Assembly (NCBI GenBank): GCA_948567375.1
Contig: OX419755.1
Location: forward strand, 76,282,931 to 76,346,930
Reading direction: 5' to 3'
Length of the DNA: 64,000 nucleotides
Source: Lunularia cruciata
Lineage: Eukaryota; Streptophyta; Marchantiopsida; Lunulariales; Lunulariaceae
Part shown: piece after piece, positions 1 through 11,802 of the stretch
How positions within the stretch are numbered: position 1 is the first letter of the stretch
Layout: every line of letters begins with the position of its first letter
Program-made: the position numbers and the translations under genes
The notes under the pieces: generated by a model
Database searches by the model: none
Told to the model about the DNA's origin: nothing
What the model saw: the letters and a program-made list of their open reading frames with translations, nothing else

Positions 1-312
1 GAAGCCAAAAAAAGGTTTTGGTGCTATTAGCTCAAGGATTCTCTTAATGTGGCTTGAGCTTAGAAATAATGTTGGGTTACAAGAGCTCAAGTTTTGTTTT
101 TTGTTTTATGTTATTGGAGTGAAGAATATTTTCCTTAGTGGAGGAGAAAAAATGAGTTTAGTTGAAAATACTTTGGAAGGCCTTTTGAGGGGGAGGGGGT
201 GGTCTTTGACAATTGGGAGTTTTTGGCAGGAAGGGAGAAAAATCACGAGAGGAGTGGCTTCAGCCTTGAAGAGGAAGGTTTAGGAGGAGAGAGCAATAAT
301 ATGACAAGGATT
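1..312. other. Gene-free left edge of the background element
   Basis: No supportable gene. The stretch is purine-rich on the + strand and leads into the tandem array that follows. I infer that it belongs to the same old family-3 LTR that continues at 19225 after element A, because element A is inserted into this sequence. The inference rests on composition and context only. Confidence 0.3.
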
Positions 313-1750
313 GGACGAGGAGTTTGGCAGAAAAAGGGTTTTTGACCAAAAGGGTGTGGCAAGACCAGGAAAGAAAGATCGGGAGGGTTTGCCTTGAACT
401 GAACTAGAGGAAGTGAGGAGAGAGGAATTTTTTTTGAAGGATAAGGTCCTGGACTATGACACGAAGGGAAAGGAAGAAAGGAATTCGAGTTGGCTAGGGT
501 TAAGCTTGGACAAGAGGAAGTGAGTGGGGAGAATTTTCAAAGGCTTGGTCATGGCCTGTGATAGGACAAGGAGATGTGAAGAAACTCTTGAGGGTTTGTT
601 GGGCTTGAACTGGGGCAGGAGCAGGAGAGAAAGATCTGGAGGGTTTGCCTTGAACTGGACTAGAGGAAGTGAGTGGGGAGAATTTTTGAAGGCTTGGTCA
701 TGGCCTGTGACAAGATAGGGAGATGTGAAGAAACTCTCAAGGGGTTTGTTGGGCTTGATCTGAGGCAAGAGCAGGAGAGAAATATCAAGAGGGTTTGCCT
801 TGAATTGAACTGGAGGAATTGAGAAGCGAGGAATTTTTTTTGAAGGATTAGGTCCTGGATTGTGACACAAAAGGAAAAGGAGGAAGGGAATTTGAGTTGG
901 CTAGGGTTAAGCTTGGACAAGAGGAAGTGAGTGGGGAGAATTTTCAAAGGCTTGGTCATGGCCTAAGACAAGACAAGGAGATGTGAAGAAAATCTCAAAG
1001 GGTTTGTTGGGCTTGAACTATGGCAAGAGCAAGAGAGAAAAATTGGGAGGGTTTGTTTTGAACTAGACTAGAAGAAGTGAGTGGGGAGAATTTTTGAAGG
1101 CTTGGTCATGGCCTGTGACATGACAAGGAGATGTGAAGAAACTCTCAAAGGGTTTGTTGGGCTTGAACTATGGCAGGAGCAGAAGAGAAAGATCGGCAAG
1201 GTTTGCCTTAAACTAGACTGGAGGAAGTGAGGGGAGAGGAATTTTTTTCGAAGGATTAAATCCTGGACTGTGACACAAAAGGAAAAGGAGGAAGGGAATT
1301 TGAGTTGGCTAGGGTTAAGCCTGGACAAGAGGAAGTGAGTGGGGAGATTTTTTGAAGGCTTGGTCATGGCCTATGACAAGACAAGGAGATGTGAAGAAAC
1401 TCCCAAGGGGTTTGTTGGGCTTGAACTGTGGTAGAAGCAGGAGAGAAAGATCGGGAGGGTTTGCCTTGAACTGGACTGGGAGAAGTGAGGGGAGAGGAAT
1501 TTTTTTTGAAGAATTAGATCCTAGATTGTGACATGAAGGGAAAGGAGTAAGGGAATTTGAGTTGGCTAGGGTTAAGCTTGGACAAGAGGAAGTGAGTGGA
1601 GAGAATTTTCAAATGCTTGGTCATGGTTGGTGACAGGACATGAAGATGTGAAATTTTATTGAGGGTTTTGGCTTGGGCTGTGGCAAGAGTAGGAGATGAA
1701 ACTCTCAAGTTTTGTTTGAGCTTGGATTGAGATAGAACTGGATTGAAGGA
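313..1750. repeat. Tandem repeat array with alternating 150- and 258-bp units
   Basis: The marker GAGATGTGAAGAAA recurs at about 571, 720, 978, 1128 and 1386, with a decayed form near 1643. The spacings are 149, 258, 150, 258 and about 257 bp. The long unit is the short unit plus about 108 bp (a poly-T/GAAGGATTAGGTCCTGGA segment and a second copy of the AAGCTTGGACAAGAGGAAGTGAG block). The first part of the array therefore has a higher-order period near 408 bp. Open frames on both strands inside the array repeat with the units and look like by-products, not genes. The array probably lies in the U3 part of the family-3 LTR (inference). Confidence 0.75.
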
Positions 1751-2025
1751 AAGGTGTGGGGAATGTTCACAAGAATGAGAACTTTAAATTGAATGTAGAG
1801 CAGAAGTCTGAATTGTGAGAGTAATGATGTGCAAGAGACATAGGAAAATTTTCCAATGAGCAAGAGTGAAGGAGGTTTTGAGTTTGCTTCAGCTTCATGA
1901 GTGATAGGAAAAGAGAGAGAAGACTTTTGAGGTAGGGTTTTGCTTGATTGAGACAGAAGAGACAGAAGTCAAGGAGGAGGAAGATTGTTTTCTCTAGAGG
2001 GTAAGTTTTCTGCTTTGGTTTGGAC
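1751..2025. other. Gene-free stretch before element A
   Basis: No gene or RNA recognised. It ends with GGAC at 2022-2025, directly before the TG end of element A's 3' LTR. The base run after element A (AGAC, 19225-19228) matches it at three of four positions, so the two flanks are probably one original target. Confidence 0.4.
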
Positions 2026-2799
2026 TGTGAGCCGGCCTGTCTCTCACTTAGGATAAACCTCTGATGGCTATTATGGAAGCATACCATGGACTAAGAAGGC
2101 AAGGAACCCCAACTCCATCACTGTGACAACTCGGCAAATATCACTTTTGTGGTAATTGGGTAAGTAAAGTTTGTTCCCGTAGAGATACAAGTCAAAAATT
2201 TCCAAATACAAAGTCAAAAAATAACAATGTAGTTCTTCTTGATTGCATCTTTAATCTCTCAGGTAGAAACCACACCCAGAAGAGAGTAACAAGCACTGAT
2301 TTGCAGTCTTGTCACAAATTAACACTCCTTAATCACAACTCCATCAAATCTTTCCAAACAATCTTGATTGTGATGATTCAGGCTCTCCTAAAAATAGCAC
2401 TTCACTACAAAACAACTTTGCCTCAGAATTGTATTCCATCCCTCCACTAAAGGCACAACTTCCTCGATCGAAATTGCTTCACATCAACTTCACACTACAC
2501 TCACAAATGCAAAATACTACCAACACTACAATTCCTCTCAGATCTGTCAAGGCATTGCTCCGATTGCACTTCACTCAGGATCAAACACATAGAATGAAGA
2601 TCAAGGCTGTGGAATCCAACATCCAACAAGCACTTTGACTTGCACTTTGAATTTCTTCACACACTCACAAACACAAACACAAACACAAAGCTGATACTCG
2701 GAATCAAGCTTAAGCAACAAGCATTGCTTCACAACACTTTGCTTTATCTATTCTCAAAAATTATGAGCATTGAACAACATTTGACTATGAATGCCACTC

Positions 2800-2807
2800 T
2801 TAAATAG
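2800..2807 (-). promoter_or_regulatory. TATA-like box of the family-2 LTR
   Basis: CTATTTAA on the minus strand, within a block (CTATTTAAGAGTGGCATTC) that recurs at the same place in almost every family-2 LTR copy in the window. It lies about 680 bp before the LTR's 3' end and just downstream of the ORF, so the ORF falls in U3. Promoter function is inferred from position and conservation. Confidence 0.45.
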
Positions 2808-2912
2808 TGAAGCAATGGATAGTTATCTTCCTACTGCACCTCTTCCTAACAACTCTACAAACCTGCAGATTTGAAATGACAATGCACCTCTTCATATTTG
2901 CCTATTCAAATC

Positions 2913-5493
2913 TCAAATTGATTTCCAATCCGATCCGATGTCTACTTCTTCCTCGGCTTTCAAACCCAAACCCAAAGTAATTTTCCTTCCTATTACTTTT
3001 TCCTCGGGTTTCATAACTCCTACATCCTTTGCCAGATCTAACAGTTCTCTTTTTTGATATGAAATTTCACTAGTGGGTAATCTATCTAACTCCTTATCTT
3101 CTGACCCATTCTTCTCTAATGTCTCCATCACTAACTCTGAAGTCATCTGTACTCCTACTTTGTCTACTTTGGGTTTGGCTCTGACATCCTTCCAAAGTTT
3201 CTCTATCTCTAATTTCACTAAGTCTAATCTAATCGTGATATTATCTTCCACTTCTAATATCTTCCTATCTACTCAAGTTCTTAGACTGATCAACAAGGCA
3301 TTCAAATCCGTGTCTTTTGCCTGTCTTCTCCTTGTCTCCTAAACCAACAACTTCAACTCGTGCAGCCTCGTCTCTTCAATCTGAATGCTGGCCTCTGTAC
3401 TTAGCATCACATTCATTCTGAGGACAATCTCCTTCAGTGGCTCCAATTGCATCTTCCTTTCTTGTTCCCAATCTGCAAGCCAATTCTCCCTGTACATTGC
3501 TAACTCCGCTTTCAACTTGGCTTTCACTGTTTCTTTCTCCTTCTCCTTCTCCTTCTGCTCAATCTTCTCCTCCTGATTACGAAGTAACTCTTGTAATCTC
3601 TCCTCTTCTCTATATCACACTGCCAACTCCCTTTGCCAGAGTTGCTTCTTCTCCTCTACACTCTCCATCACTCTATCAAGCTCTTGTTCCTTCGCTGCTA
3701 CCCTCGCCATAGCATGGATAATTTCTATTCTTGAATCAGCAAACTGCTGCTTCAAGATCTCATACTCTGCTACTTGTCCTTCCCTCGCAATGTCACTCTT
3801 CTTAACAAGATCCTCTCGATACATTACCTCTCTCTTCAAGTCTTCAATTTCTTGATTCTTCACTATTGACTCCCCTCGTAGTACTTCCCTTTCCTCCTCA
3901 CATCGGGTTATAATTGCCTTCAACTCCGAGTTCTCTTCTTCTAATCTTGACAACACCTGCAGAACAATCTTCACCTCTAGACATGTTGACTGCATCTCCT
4001 TCTTCCTGTGCTCCAACTTCACCAGCAATGGACACACAATCTCCCGCAAGTACTCCACTCCATTACTTGCAACTACTTCCTCATGCGTAGCAATCTACCT
4101 TCTCACTTCTTGTTCTCCCAATACTCACCTTTGTCTCTGCAGTCTTTGTATCGGAATCAACGCCTCACTTCCCAAGCTAGCATTCACTTCTTCCTTCACC
4201 TTACTCGGACCCACTTCACACTTCACATTGCATTGTGAACGAACTCCCCTCTGAAGTGCGATCTTCTTCTCTTTGGGCTCAGGTATCTTGTCCTCCAACT
4301 TTGTATTGTCTTTTGGCTCGAGCTCCACCTAAACTTCTTCTTCTTCCTCCACAGCAGCTGGTACCGACGTCATTTCTTCACCTTCATCGCTATTGCTACT
4401 CGTATCCCCACTTTGTAGCGTTAGCTCTGGTTCCTCCTCGCGTTTCGAGTCTTTGGACTTGCACTCGGCTTCACATTTTGAGTCTTTGTCTTCTGATGCG
4501 ATGACCACCATGCCTCTCTTTGGGTTTTCTCTCCTGGTCTTCCAAGGTCTTGTCTTGTCTTTGGCTTCACCCTGCCGACTTTGCTTCTTCATCTTCGGAG
4601 TACTCACTTCTATTTCCACGCTCTTCCCCGTCTTTGCATAGTACTTGTCTATGCTCTGGATTTGAAGGATATACTGCTGCTCCTCTATGTCGACTTCTCT
4701 CTTAAGTCAGGATGGAAGTGCGATACCATTCAATTTTGCTCTGCCAAGTTGAGCAAATTCAACTTGAGGTAAAAATGTGCTACAAATGGCACGATGTAAT
4801 GTAGAGGTGATTTATCTCGTAGATTCCACACCATTTGTCGCGTCCTCCCATGGAAGCACCTCGCCCAGTTGATTGGTTCTCCTGCAAACAACTTATGGAA
4901 TAACACTGCTTGGTGTTTCATCACATAAGTTGTTCTCTCCGGCTTCAGGACTGCCATGAGAGCACTCATGATCCCTCTCTTCACTGGATCCTTGTAACTC
5001 TCAACCTTGTATATGTTCTTTGTTCTCTTCAAAGAGAACGAGTCTCTCACTTCTTGAGTTGCTTTTGCTACTTCTCCCTTACCCAAGAAGGTGGCACTCT
5101 GCTCCGTGTCTGCTTCTCTCTCAAGCACTAATCTCCAATCAACTCTGTCCAGCGAGCCGGATTTCCTCTCTTCCCCTCTTCATTGGGGCCATTGAGACAC
5201 TTGCTCTTGATAATCTTGGTCATGAAACCTGGAAAATTGACATTCCAGTTCCATGCCAAGAACGTGATCCAAAGTCGGCTCAAGACTTTGATTCTTGCAA
5301 TCACGTCTAACCTCCGAATGGCATGATTCCTCATTGTGAATTTGGAGTTCTTCTTTCCTCCTCCTATCTCTCCTGCTTTCTCATTGTCTCTTGGTTTCAC
5401 TCTCTTAACTTCTCCCTTACACACTAGCGCATTTCCCTTCCCACAATCACCTGCAAGATGACTTCTCAATGGCAAAGGAAAATTGCTCGACAT
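2913..5493 (-). pseudogene. U3-encoded coiled-coil accessory ORF (family-2 LTR), degenerate
   Basis: Broken copy of the roughly 850-codon ORF found in every full family-2 LTR. The N-terminal part (5493 to about 4730) starts MSSNFPLPLRSH and carries the conserved block with ITFLAWNWNVNFPGF, PARWTE, NIYKVESYKDPVKRG and ERTTYVMKHQAVLFHKLF. A basic/acidic linker follows (about 4619-4125), then a heptad-rich segment (4058-3339) with LEEENSELKAII, RVAAKEQELDRVMES and LHELKLLV. The tail ends near VDIGSD. Several frameshifts and stops divide it into about seven pieces, so it is not expressed as one protein. No cellular family is recognised. The coiled coil resembles myosin- or golgin-type proteins only in composition. 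Confidence 0.7.
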
Positions 5494-6556
5494 TGCTTCG
5501 TTGTTAGCCCCATTTTTATAGAGTCGTGCTTTCTTTATCTCTCTTCAATTTGAGTTTCTACCGAGAAATCACACCTCTTGCATGCACCTGTCACTATCAA
5601 TCATACTTCACGCGTATGGGCCGCCAGTTTTGAACGGTCCCTTCTTAAATTTCTCGCCCCGACAGAAGGTTGTTAGATTGTCTTCACCTCAAGTTGAGCT
5701 CCCTCCAATACAAAGACTTCTTACTTTGGGTTGTATGCTGACAAGGCATTTCCAAGTACTTTGCCTTATGACCCAAAGTCACTTTACTTTGGGTTTCATC
5801 CCAAAGACTCTTTTCTTTGCCTTCTTTGGCCATACATGCACAATTTGACTTCTTTATACTCTTCTTCTCCTTTATTTTGAACAAAAACAAAAAATGTGGG
5901 CACCACAATCACACTCCTTCAAGGCTAACACTCCAAGACTCAAGACATTGCTCACTACAGAACTCAATGAGAGAGAGATAGTTGCAAATGAAAGGATGAT
6001 GAGTACCTCCTCATCCCTTGTTTATATACTTGTGAAATAGTTATGCACCAAAGTTACTAATTACCATAGTAACTCAAGTTACCAGACTTAAAGTCAAGTA
6101 AAGTCAAAAAGTAGAAAGGAATATCCATTCACATGGGCATATTCCCCTAAGCATGTGGTCTTATCTTGACCCAACCACTAAGTCAAGGATTCCTTCACAT
6201 GGGCTATCCTTGGACTAAAGAAGAATCCAAAACAAAAAGGCTTGCGGGCCCAAGAGTTCTCAACTCTTTCCTCAAAGCCAAACACCTAGGAATAATACAA
6301 AGTCAACACACTAAAATCCAAAATAGTGGTGCTCATCTTTTCTACTTCCTCTAAAGTAAGGTCCCATCTATCTTAGCTATGACTAACTTTAGCTAATCAT
6401 GACTAATGTAGAATCATCCTTTATCTCTATATAAATAATATCTCTTAAGTACTTGAAATACCAAGCTCAATATCACAATACCACACACATATATAAATGG
6501 GTGTTACATTTACTCCCTAACTAAGTTTTCACTTTGTCCTCAAAGTGAAGGTCTCT

Positions 6557-7927
6557 CTACCTTCTATGATACATCTTCAACTTATCATGGTTAATCCTAT
6601 CAAAGTGTCTTCCTCCCAACTCCTTGAGATCATAGGTGTAATTGCCCCACACCTTCTCCACTATAAAAGGTCCAAAGTGCTTAGGCAAAAACTTCTTTTG
6701 CACTCTCTTGAATTGAATGGAATCAAACAACATTACCCAATCACCTTCTTTGAAAGGCTCCACCTTCTTCTTGCCTTGCCTCTTGTCATAGCTCTCCTTT
6801 TGCTTCCTTTGGGCTTGCTCCACTCGTACCATAGCAACTGCTCTTGCCTCTTCCAACTCCATGAGTTGATCCTTCCTTGACTTCTTTGCATCACCCCCTT
6901 GTGCTTTCTTCAATCTCATATGAATGCTTTGGAAGGTAGGAAGATCAAAGTGAATAGGTAAGGTAGACTCAATACCATATACCAATTGAAATGGAGAATA
7001 TCCAGTGGAAGTCTTCATAGTTGTCCTCTACTCCCACAAAACTGCATGAATCCTCTTGTCCCAATGATGTTTAGCCCCCTCCATTTCTGCATCTTTGGCC
7101 AACATCATGCACAAGGTCTGATTGGTTCTCTCTGCCAAGCCATTGGAATTTGGCTTATAGGATGTAGTTACTCTATGTGTGATAAAGAAATGTTGTAGCA
7201 TAGCTGTAGTGATGCTTCTTGTAAACTCTCCTCCTCTATCATAAACCAACTCCAAAGGGCACCCAAACCTAGTGATAATGCGTTCATAAAGAAATCTCCC
7301 AACTTCATCTTCATTCTTGTCCCTCAATGGTCTAGCCTCAACCCACTTAGTAAGGTAACCAATAACTACCACAATGTACCATTTGTTCCTTGGGGTTCTA
7401 TTGAGAGGACCTACAAAATCAATTCCCCACTTCTCAAAAGGTACTAGCAGTGGAATTGATCTAAGTGGTGGAGTGGAAGTAGATTTTCTAGCAAAAGCTT
7501 GACAAACATGACAAGTTTTGCAATAATCAAGACAATCCTTGAAAATTCCTCTCCAATAGTAACCTGCATCTAGAATCTTGAAAGCAATCACCTTTCTTGC
7601 AAAGTGTCCTCCACACACTAAACCTTCATGAAAATCCTTTATGAATAAGATAGACTCTTCCTTACCCACTGCTCTTCGAAGTAGACCATCTGCTCCTTGG
7701 TGAAAAAGAATATCCTCCACCATTGTGTAAGGTCTAGATCTTGTTGTTAGGGCCTTGCTCTCCCTAGCATGCATCCCTTCTAGATAGTAACCTCTTGTTA
7801 CAAAATCCACAATCTCCTTGTACTCCATTGGAACCTCTTGAGTGATTGAGACTGTCATGAGCTCCTCATCCGGGAAGGAATCATCCATTGGCTCATCTCC
7901 ATCATGATCATAGGCCCTAGATAACAA
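6557..7927 (-). pseudogene. int: Integrase of element A
   Basis: Retroviral-type integrase remnant, which would insert the cDNA into the genome. Reading 7927 down to 7028 shows the H-H-C-C zinc-binding region (HEGLVCGGHFARK, CKTCHVCQ), then the catalytic core with WGIDFVGP, the DRGGEF block (a Tyr where the relatives have Ser) and NGLAERTNQT. The D,D35E geometry is kept. A stop after HAVLWE separates the C-terminal part (7018-6557). That part contains STGYSPFQLVYGIESTLP, a basic helix and HFGPFIVEKVWGNYTYDL, and ends MYHRR. No chromodomain follows, as in OTA-type plant Ty3 elements. Confidence 0.85.
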
Positions 7928-8574
7928 ATCAACATTTGCATGTTTCTTTCCTGGCCTATCCTCAATGGTGTAGTCATCTCAGACAAGAGTATCATCCACC
8001 TTGCTAGTCTCCCTTCAACATTTGGCTTGTTGAAGATGTACTTCAAAGCCTTGTGATCTGTGACAATGGTGGCTTTCCCTCCAATCAAGTAGTGTCAAAA
8101 CTTCTTGAGACCAAAGATCACTACCAACCCTTCTCTATTTGTGACAGAGTAGTTCTTCTCTGCTGAAACCATCTGCCTACTAGCATAAGCTATTGGATGA
8201 TCATGCCCATCTTGGTCTTATTGACTAAGAGTGCATCCTATAGCTACATTAGAAGCATCATTGTAGAGGATGAAAGGCTTACTCCAATCAAGTTTAGCAA
8301 GAATTGGAGCTACAACAAGGGATTGCTTGAGCTCCTCAAAAGCTTTGAGAGCCTTCTTGTCTTCCAAAATCACCATGTAATCTACACCCTTCTTCATGTA
8401 GATGGTCAATGCATAAGCCTTGTTAGAAAATGAGAAGATGAACCTTCTATAGTACCCAACCATCCCCAAGAATTGGCGTAACTTTGTCAAGCTTGAAGGG
8501 AATGGAAGGTCTGAGATTTTCCTCACCTTCTTAGGATCAACTGCTATTCCATCCTTGGAGATAATGTGCTCCAA
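7855..8574 (-). pseudogene. RT connection and RNase H of element A
   Basis: Continuation of pol after the RT palm. 8574-8218 gives GYYRRFIFSFSNKAYALTIY (thumb/connection) and FILYNDASNVAIGC, the first RNase H strand with its Asp kept, then a stop. 8088-7855 gives IVTDHKALKYIF, the RNase H motif with the later catalytic Asp, and then loses frame relative to the intact order seen in element B. RNase H would degrade the RNA strand during reverse transcription. Confidence 0.8.
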
Positions 8575-8637
8575 AAGTAGACCTTCTTCACATCCAAAAA
8601 TGCACTTCTTTGGGTTGAGTGATGCATTTGCTTCATC

Positions 8638-9612
8638 CTAGCATTGCAAGACTTTCATTAGGTGTTCAAAGTGCTCCTCCTTGCTCCCATAGACACAAAA
8701 GTCATCAATGAAGTCTCTCACAAATTTCCCAATGAAAGGTTCAAATACCTTGTTCATGAACCATTGGAATGTGGCTGGAGCATTGCAAAGCCCAAAAGGC
8801 ATGACCTTGAAAGCGTAAGTTCCCCAAAGTGTGGTGAATGTGGTGAGTTGTTGATGCTTTGGTGCAATCTTGATTTGGTTATATCCACTATAACCATATC
8901 CAAAACTGTACCTCTCATGACCTGCAACCTCCTCCAAGATCTCATCAATGAATGGCAATGGGTAGTAGTCCTTCTTGGTAATAGCATTGAGCTTCTTGTA
9001 ATCCACACATACTTGAAGCTTGCCATTCTTCTTCTTCACAATGACAATTGGAGACACCCATTTTGGATTCTCTACCTCAAAGATAAATCCAGCCTCCTTG
9101 AGCTTATCAATCTCCTCCTTCACAACCAAAGATATTGGTGGGCTAATGCAACGTTGTTTTTGGCGGATTGGTCTTGCATGTGACTCCACCTCTATCTTGT
9201 GCTCCTCCAAGGTGACTTCCTTCAAATCCTTGTAATTGAAAGGAAAAACATGGATGAACTTGCAGAAAATATCCTCAAATCTCACCTTCTTCTCCTTGGT
9301 AACATTTGGGCCATACTTGAGGGTAGATAACCTTCTCTCTACCTCCTCAAGTGTCAATGGTGATTTATCTGGGTCTTTCCAAACCTTTGGCTTAGGTGCA
9401 GAATCCATAGCACACAAGGGATACACATCTGAATCAGATTCAGATTCATCCTCCTCCGTGGAAGTCTCCTCTTCCATGCGTGTGTCCACACCTGAAGCTC
9501 CTTCTTCAGAATCTGATTCCCAATAATCAAAAGATGGTGTATCCAAATGTGAAGTGTTGGTGGTGGTAGTCACATGAACTATGACTCTATGGTTTAATGG
9601 CCCAATCCTCAA
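8638..9612 (-). pseudogene. Reverse transcriptase of element A
   Basis: RNA-dependent DNA polymerase domain. An acidic linker (STEEDESESDSDVYPLCA) is followed by EEHKIEVESHARPIRQKQR, WVSPIVIVKKKNGKLQVCVD, YNQIKIAPKHQQLTTFTT, PFGLCNAPATFQWFMN and the catalytic FIDDFCVYG (both Asp codons at 8701-8706). A TAG at 8638-8640 cuts the frame. The palm motifs are intact, so the break is recent compared with family 3. Confidence 0.88.
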
Positions 9613-9627
9613 GTACCCTTTGTACCA

Positions 9628-10233
9628 TCAATCAGTTGTGCATGCTGCTCTCAACCATGGCCTCCCAAGAAGTAAGTCATAGCTTGAATCCTTCAAGACT
9701 TGGAAAGTCATGAGATTTTGAACTCCCATAATTGAAACTATCACTTTATCCATCACCCCTATTGGTCGAACTTGTTGCTTGTTTGCCATGCTCACCACAA
9801 ATGTTGAAGGTCTTGAGGGTATCATACCCAACTTCTTCATCAACCTTTCTAACATGGCATTTACTACTGATCCTCCATCAACCAATGCATCCTTGATGTT
9901 GTAACCATTCACTTTCACATCAATCTTGGAGGCATATTCACAAGCCTCCCATGATGCTAGCTTGGCATCCACCACCCCCATTGATACTAGAGCTTTTGCC
10001 TTCTTCCTCCTCTTGCTCCTTGTAGAACTCAAATCACCTCTAAGCTCCTTTCTCAAGGTAGGGTTCAAAGCAATCAATTGGACCACTGTGATGTTAGCCT
10101 TGTGACTATCAACATCCTCCAACACATTGTAGTTCCATTGTTGCTTTGAAATCAAGAAATCCTCCATCTCCAACTTCTTCCTTGGAGTCTTTGTTGTTGA
10201 TGGTGTTGAGGTGCGAGTGCTCCTAGTAGACAT
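9628..10233 (-). pseudogene. Gag C-terminus and aspartic protease of element A
   Basis: Retropepsin-like domain. The active-site stretch reads ALVDGGSVVNAM (Asp codon 9877-9879), with DGG in place of the commoner D-S/T-G. It is followed by VVSMANKQQVRPIGVMDKV and the second loop LLLGRPWL. Upstream it joins the gag tail MEDFLISKQQWNYNVLEDV. A stop after RAACTTD separates it from RT. The family-2 LTR 10269-15866 interrupts gag just upstream. The frame here is open, whereas elements B and C carry TAG inside the same domain. Confidence 0.8.
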
Positions 10234-11802
10234 AGGAGTATCCTTGCTTGGAGTAAATCCTTGAGAAGTGTGGTACCCACATTTTTTGTTTTTCTAGGAT
10301 TGGTAGTGTTTAAGAGACAAAGTAAGCACGGAAAAGTTGAATTGTGGACAAAGAATGGACGGAAGTAACTTTGGAGGAAAGCCAAAGAAGCTGACATCAG
10401 ATCCAATGATAGAGGTACTCGGAAGAGGAGTACACCAAGAATAGTCCAAAGATCACCATCTTCGGGTTGGAAAACATAGGAAAGACGAAGACCATTTAAC
10501 AACCTCTGTATGTGGCAAGAAAGTACATTTCAAGAAATGGCGGGGGCAGAAGAATCATGTCTTGACATTGACCAGGAGTGCACGCAGAAGAGAGAAAATC
10601 AGTGACGAAATCGACTGAAGAATGACTGCGATTTGGGGCAATATAAAATTGCGACTGTGCAAGAGGAATTCAAACACTTTGAGTAAATTCCCAATTCCTT
10701 TGAGTAGTTGTCTTGCAGTAATGGGTGTCCAGAAGCCCATCGAGAGTGAGATTTTCCAAAACCCTGAGAGAGTTAGAGTGTCTCGTCCAGGAGAGGGTCT
10801 TGTTTTCCAACAGCGTAGAACGAGAGAACAAATTATGGCAAAGAAGGTGGCCAACGTCTTGGTGGTGAGAGGTTTTGCAATCCAAAGAGTAGATGTAGTA
10901 GCTAGGATCGAAGTCTTGGTAAGACTTTGTATCACATTTTTAGCATGGAATTGGAATTTCAGTTTCCCGGGAGTAATGGCAGAAATTGCTACCAATAATT
11001 ATGAGGAGGGTCTTGAGGTAGAGGAGAAGAGAGGCAATCCGGCTCGATGGACTGAGTCGGATTGGAAATTAGTATTGGAGAGAGAAGCAAGAGAGCCAAT
11101 AGGGATCACCTTCTATTGGAAGTGTGATGCTGCAAAGGAGACGGCGGAGATACGTAACTCATTTTTTGCTCCGAGAACTACGAATGGTTACAAGGTGGAA
11201 TCCTATCGGGACCCGATCCAAAGAAGTATCATGGGGGCAATGATGGCCATGTTCAAGCAAGAACGCACGACTTATGTAACCATGCAGCAACCAGTCTTCT
11301 TCCATCAGATGTTTGAAGGAGTACCAGTGAATTGGGCGAAGTGCTTCCATCACCGAACAAGGCAGATGGTGGTGAATTGGAGAATAGGCTTGCCACCGCA
11401 TTTTTTTGCACTGTTCACGGCTCATTTCTACTTCAGGCTGAACTTGCTGTCCAAAGATGAGCATCATTGTATGGTCTCGCATATGCACCTTGATTTGAGA
11501 CAAGAAGCAAACAAAGAGGAGCGTTAGTATATGCTGCATCTGCAAGCAAATGACAAATACTTTGCAAGGACGGGACAATGGAAGATCAAAGATGTTACCA
11601 GTCCAAAGACAAAGAAGCAAAGTAAACCCGAAGGAGCCAAGTTGTCGCCCATACAAAGAAAGACTCAGAGGCTGATGTTGAAGACCGCTAAAGTCATAAG
11701 AGAGGCATCAATGGGATCGAAGTTGGATGAAGAAACTGAGTCGCAGGAAGACTTGGAGGAAGAAGAGCTCACATTGAAAAGTGAGGAGTCTGGGAGCAAA
11801 AG

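Larger units (their letters stand above)
2122..5907 (-). mobile_element. Family-2 giant solo LTR (3.79 kb) in element A's 3' LTR
   Basis: Begins TGTGACAACTCGGC and ends TGTGGGCACCACA on the + strand, so in its own orientation it runs TGTGGTGCCC...TTGTCACA. It is flanked by a perfect 5-bp duplication ATCAC (2117-2121 and 5908-5912). No primer site or gag-pol follows either end, so it is a solo LTR left by recombination between the two LTRs of a complete element such as E. It contains the conserved U3 ORF (2913-5493) and a TATA-like box (2800-2807). Confidence 0.9.
2026..6508 (-). repeat. 3' LTR of element A, split by a solo LTR
   Basis: Two parts, 2026-2121 and 5913-6508 (96 + 596 = 692 bp), match the other family-1 LTRs in length and sequence. 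The terminus TGTGAGCCGGC at 2026 and the end GTGTTACA at 6508 are the complement of the TGTAACACCC...GGCTCACA ends. The interruption is the family-2 solo LTR 2122-5907 plus one copy of its duplication ATCAC. The neighbouring internal side (6509 onward) is the complement of a purine-rich tract ending GTAAA, as expected for a polypurine tract. Confidence 0.9.

Noticed and set aside
660-1367. Repeated 99-codon minus-strand ORFs (MTKPLKILPTHFLLSKLNPS type)
   Set aside because: They follow the tandem repeat units of the array and have low-complexity composition; by-products of the repeat.
10555-10995. Antisense 146-codon ORF over the start of the U3 ORF
   Set aside because: It overlaps the better-supported plus-strand frame and has no counterpart in other copies.
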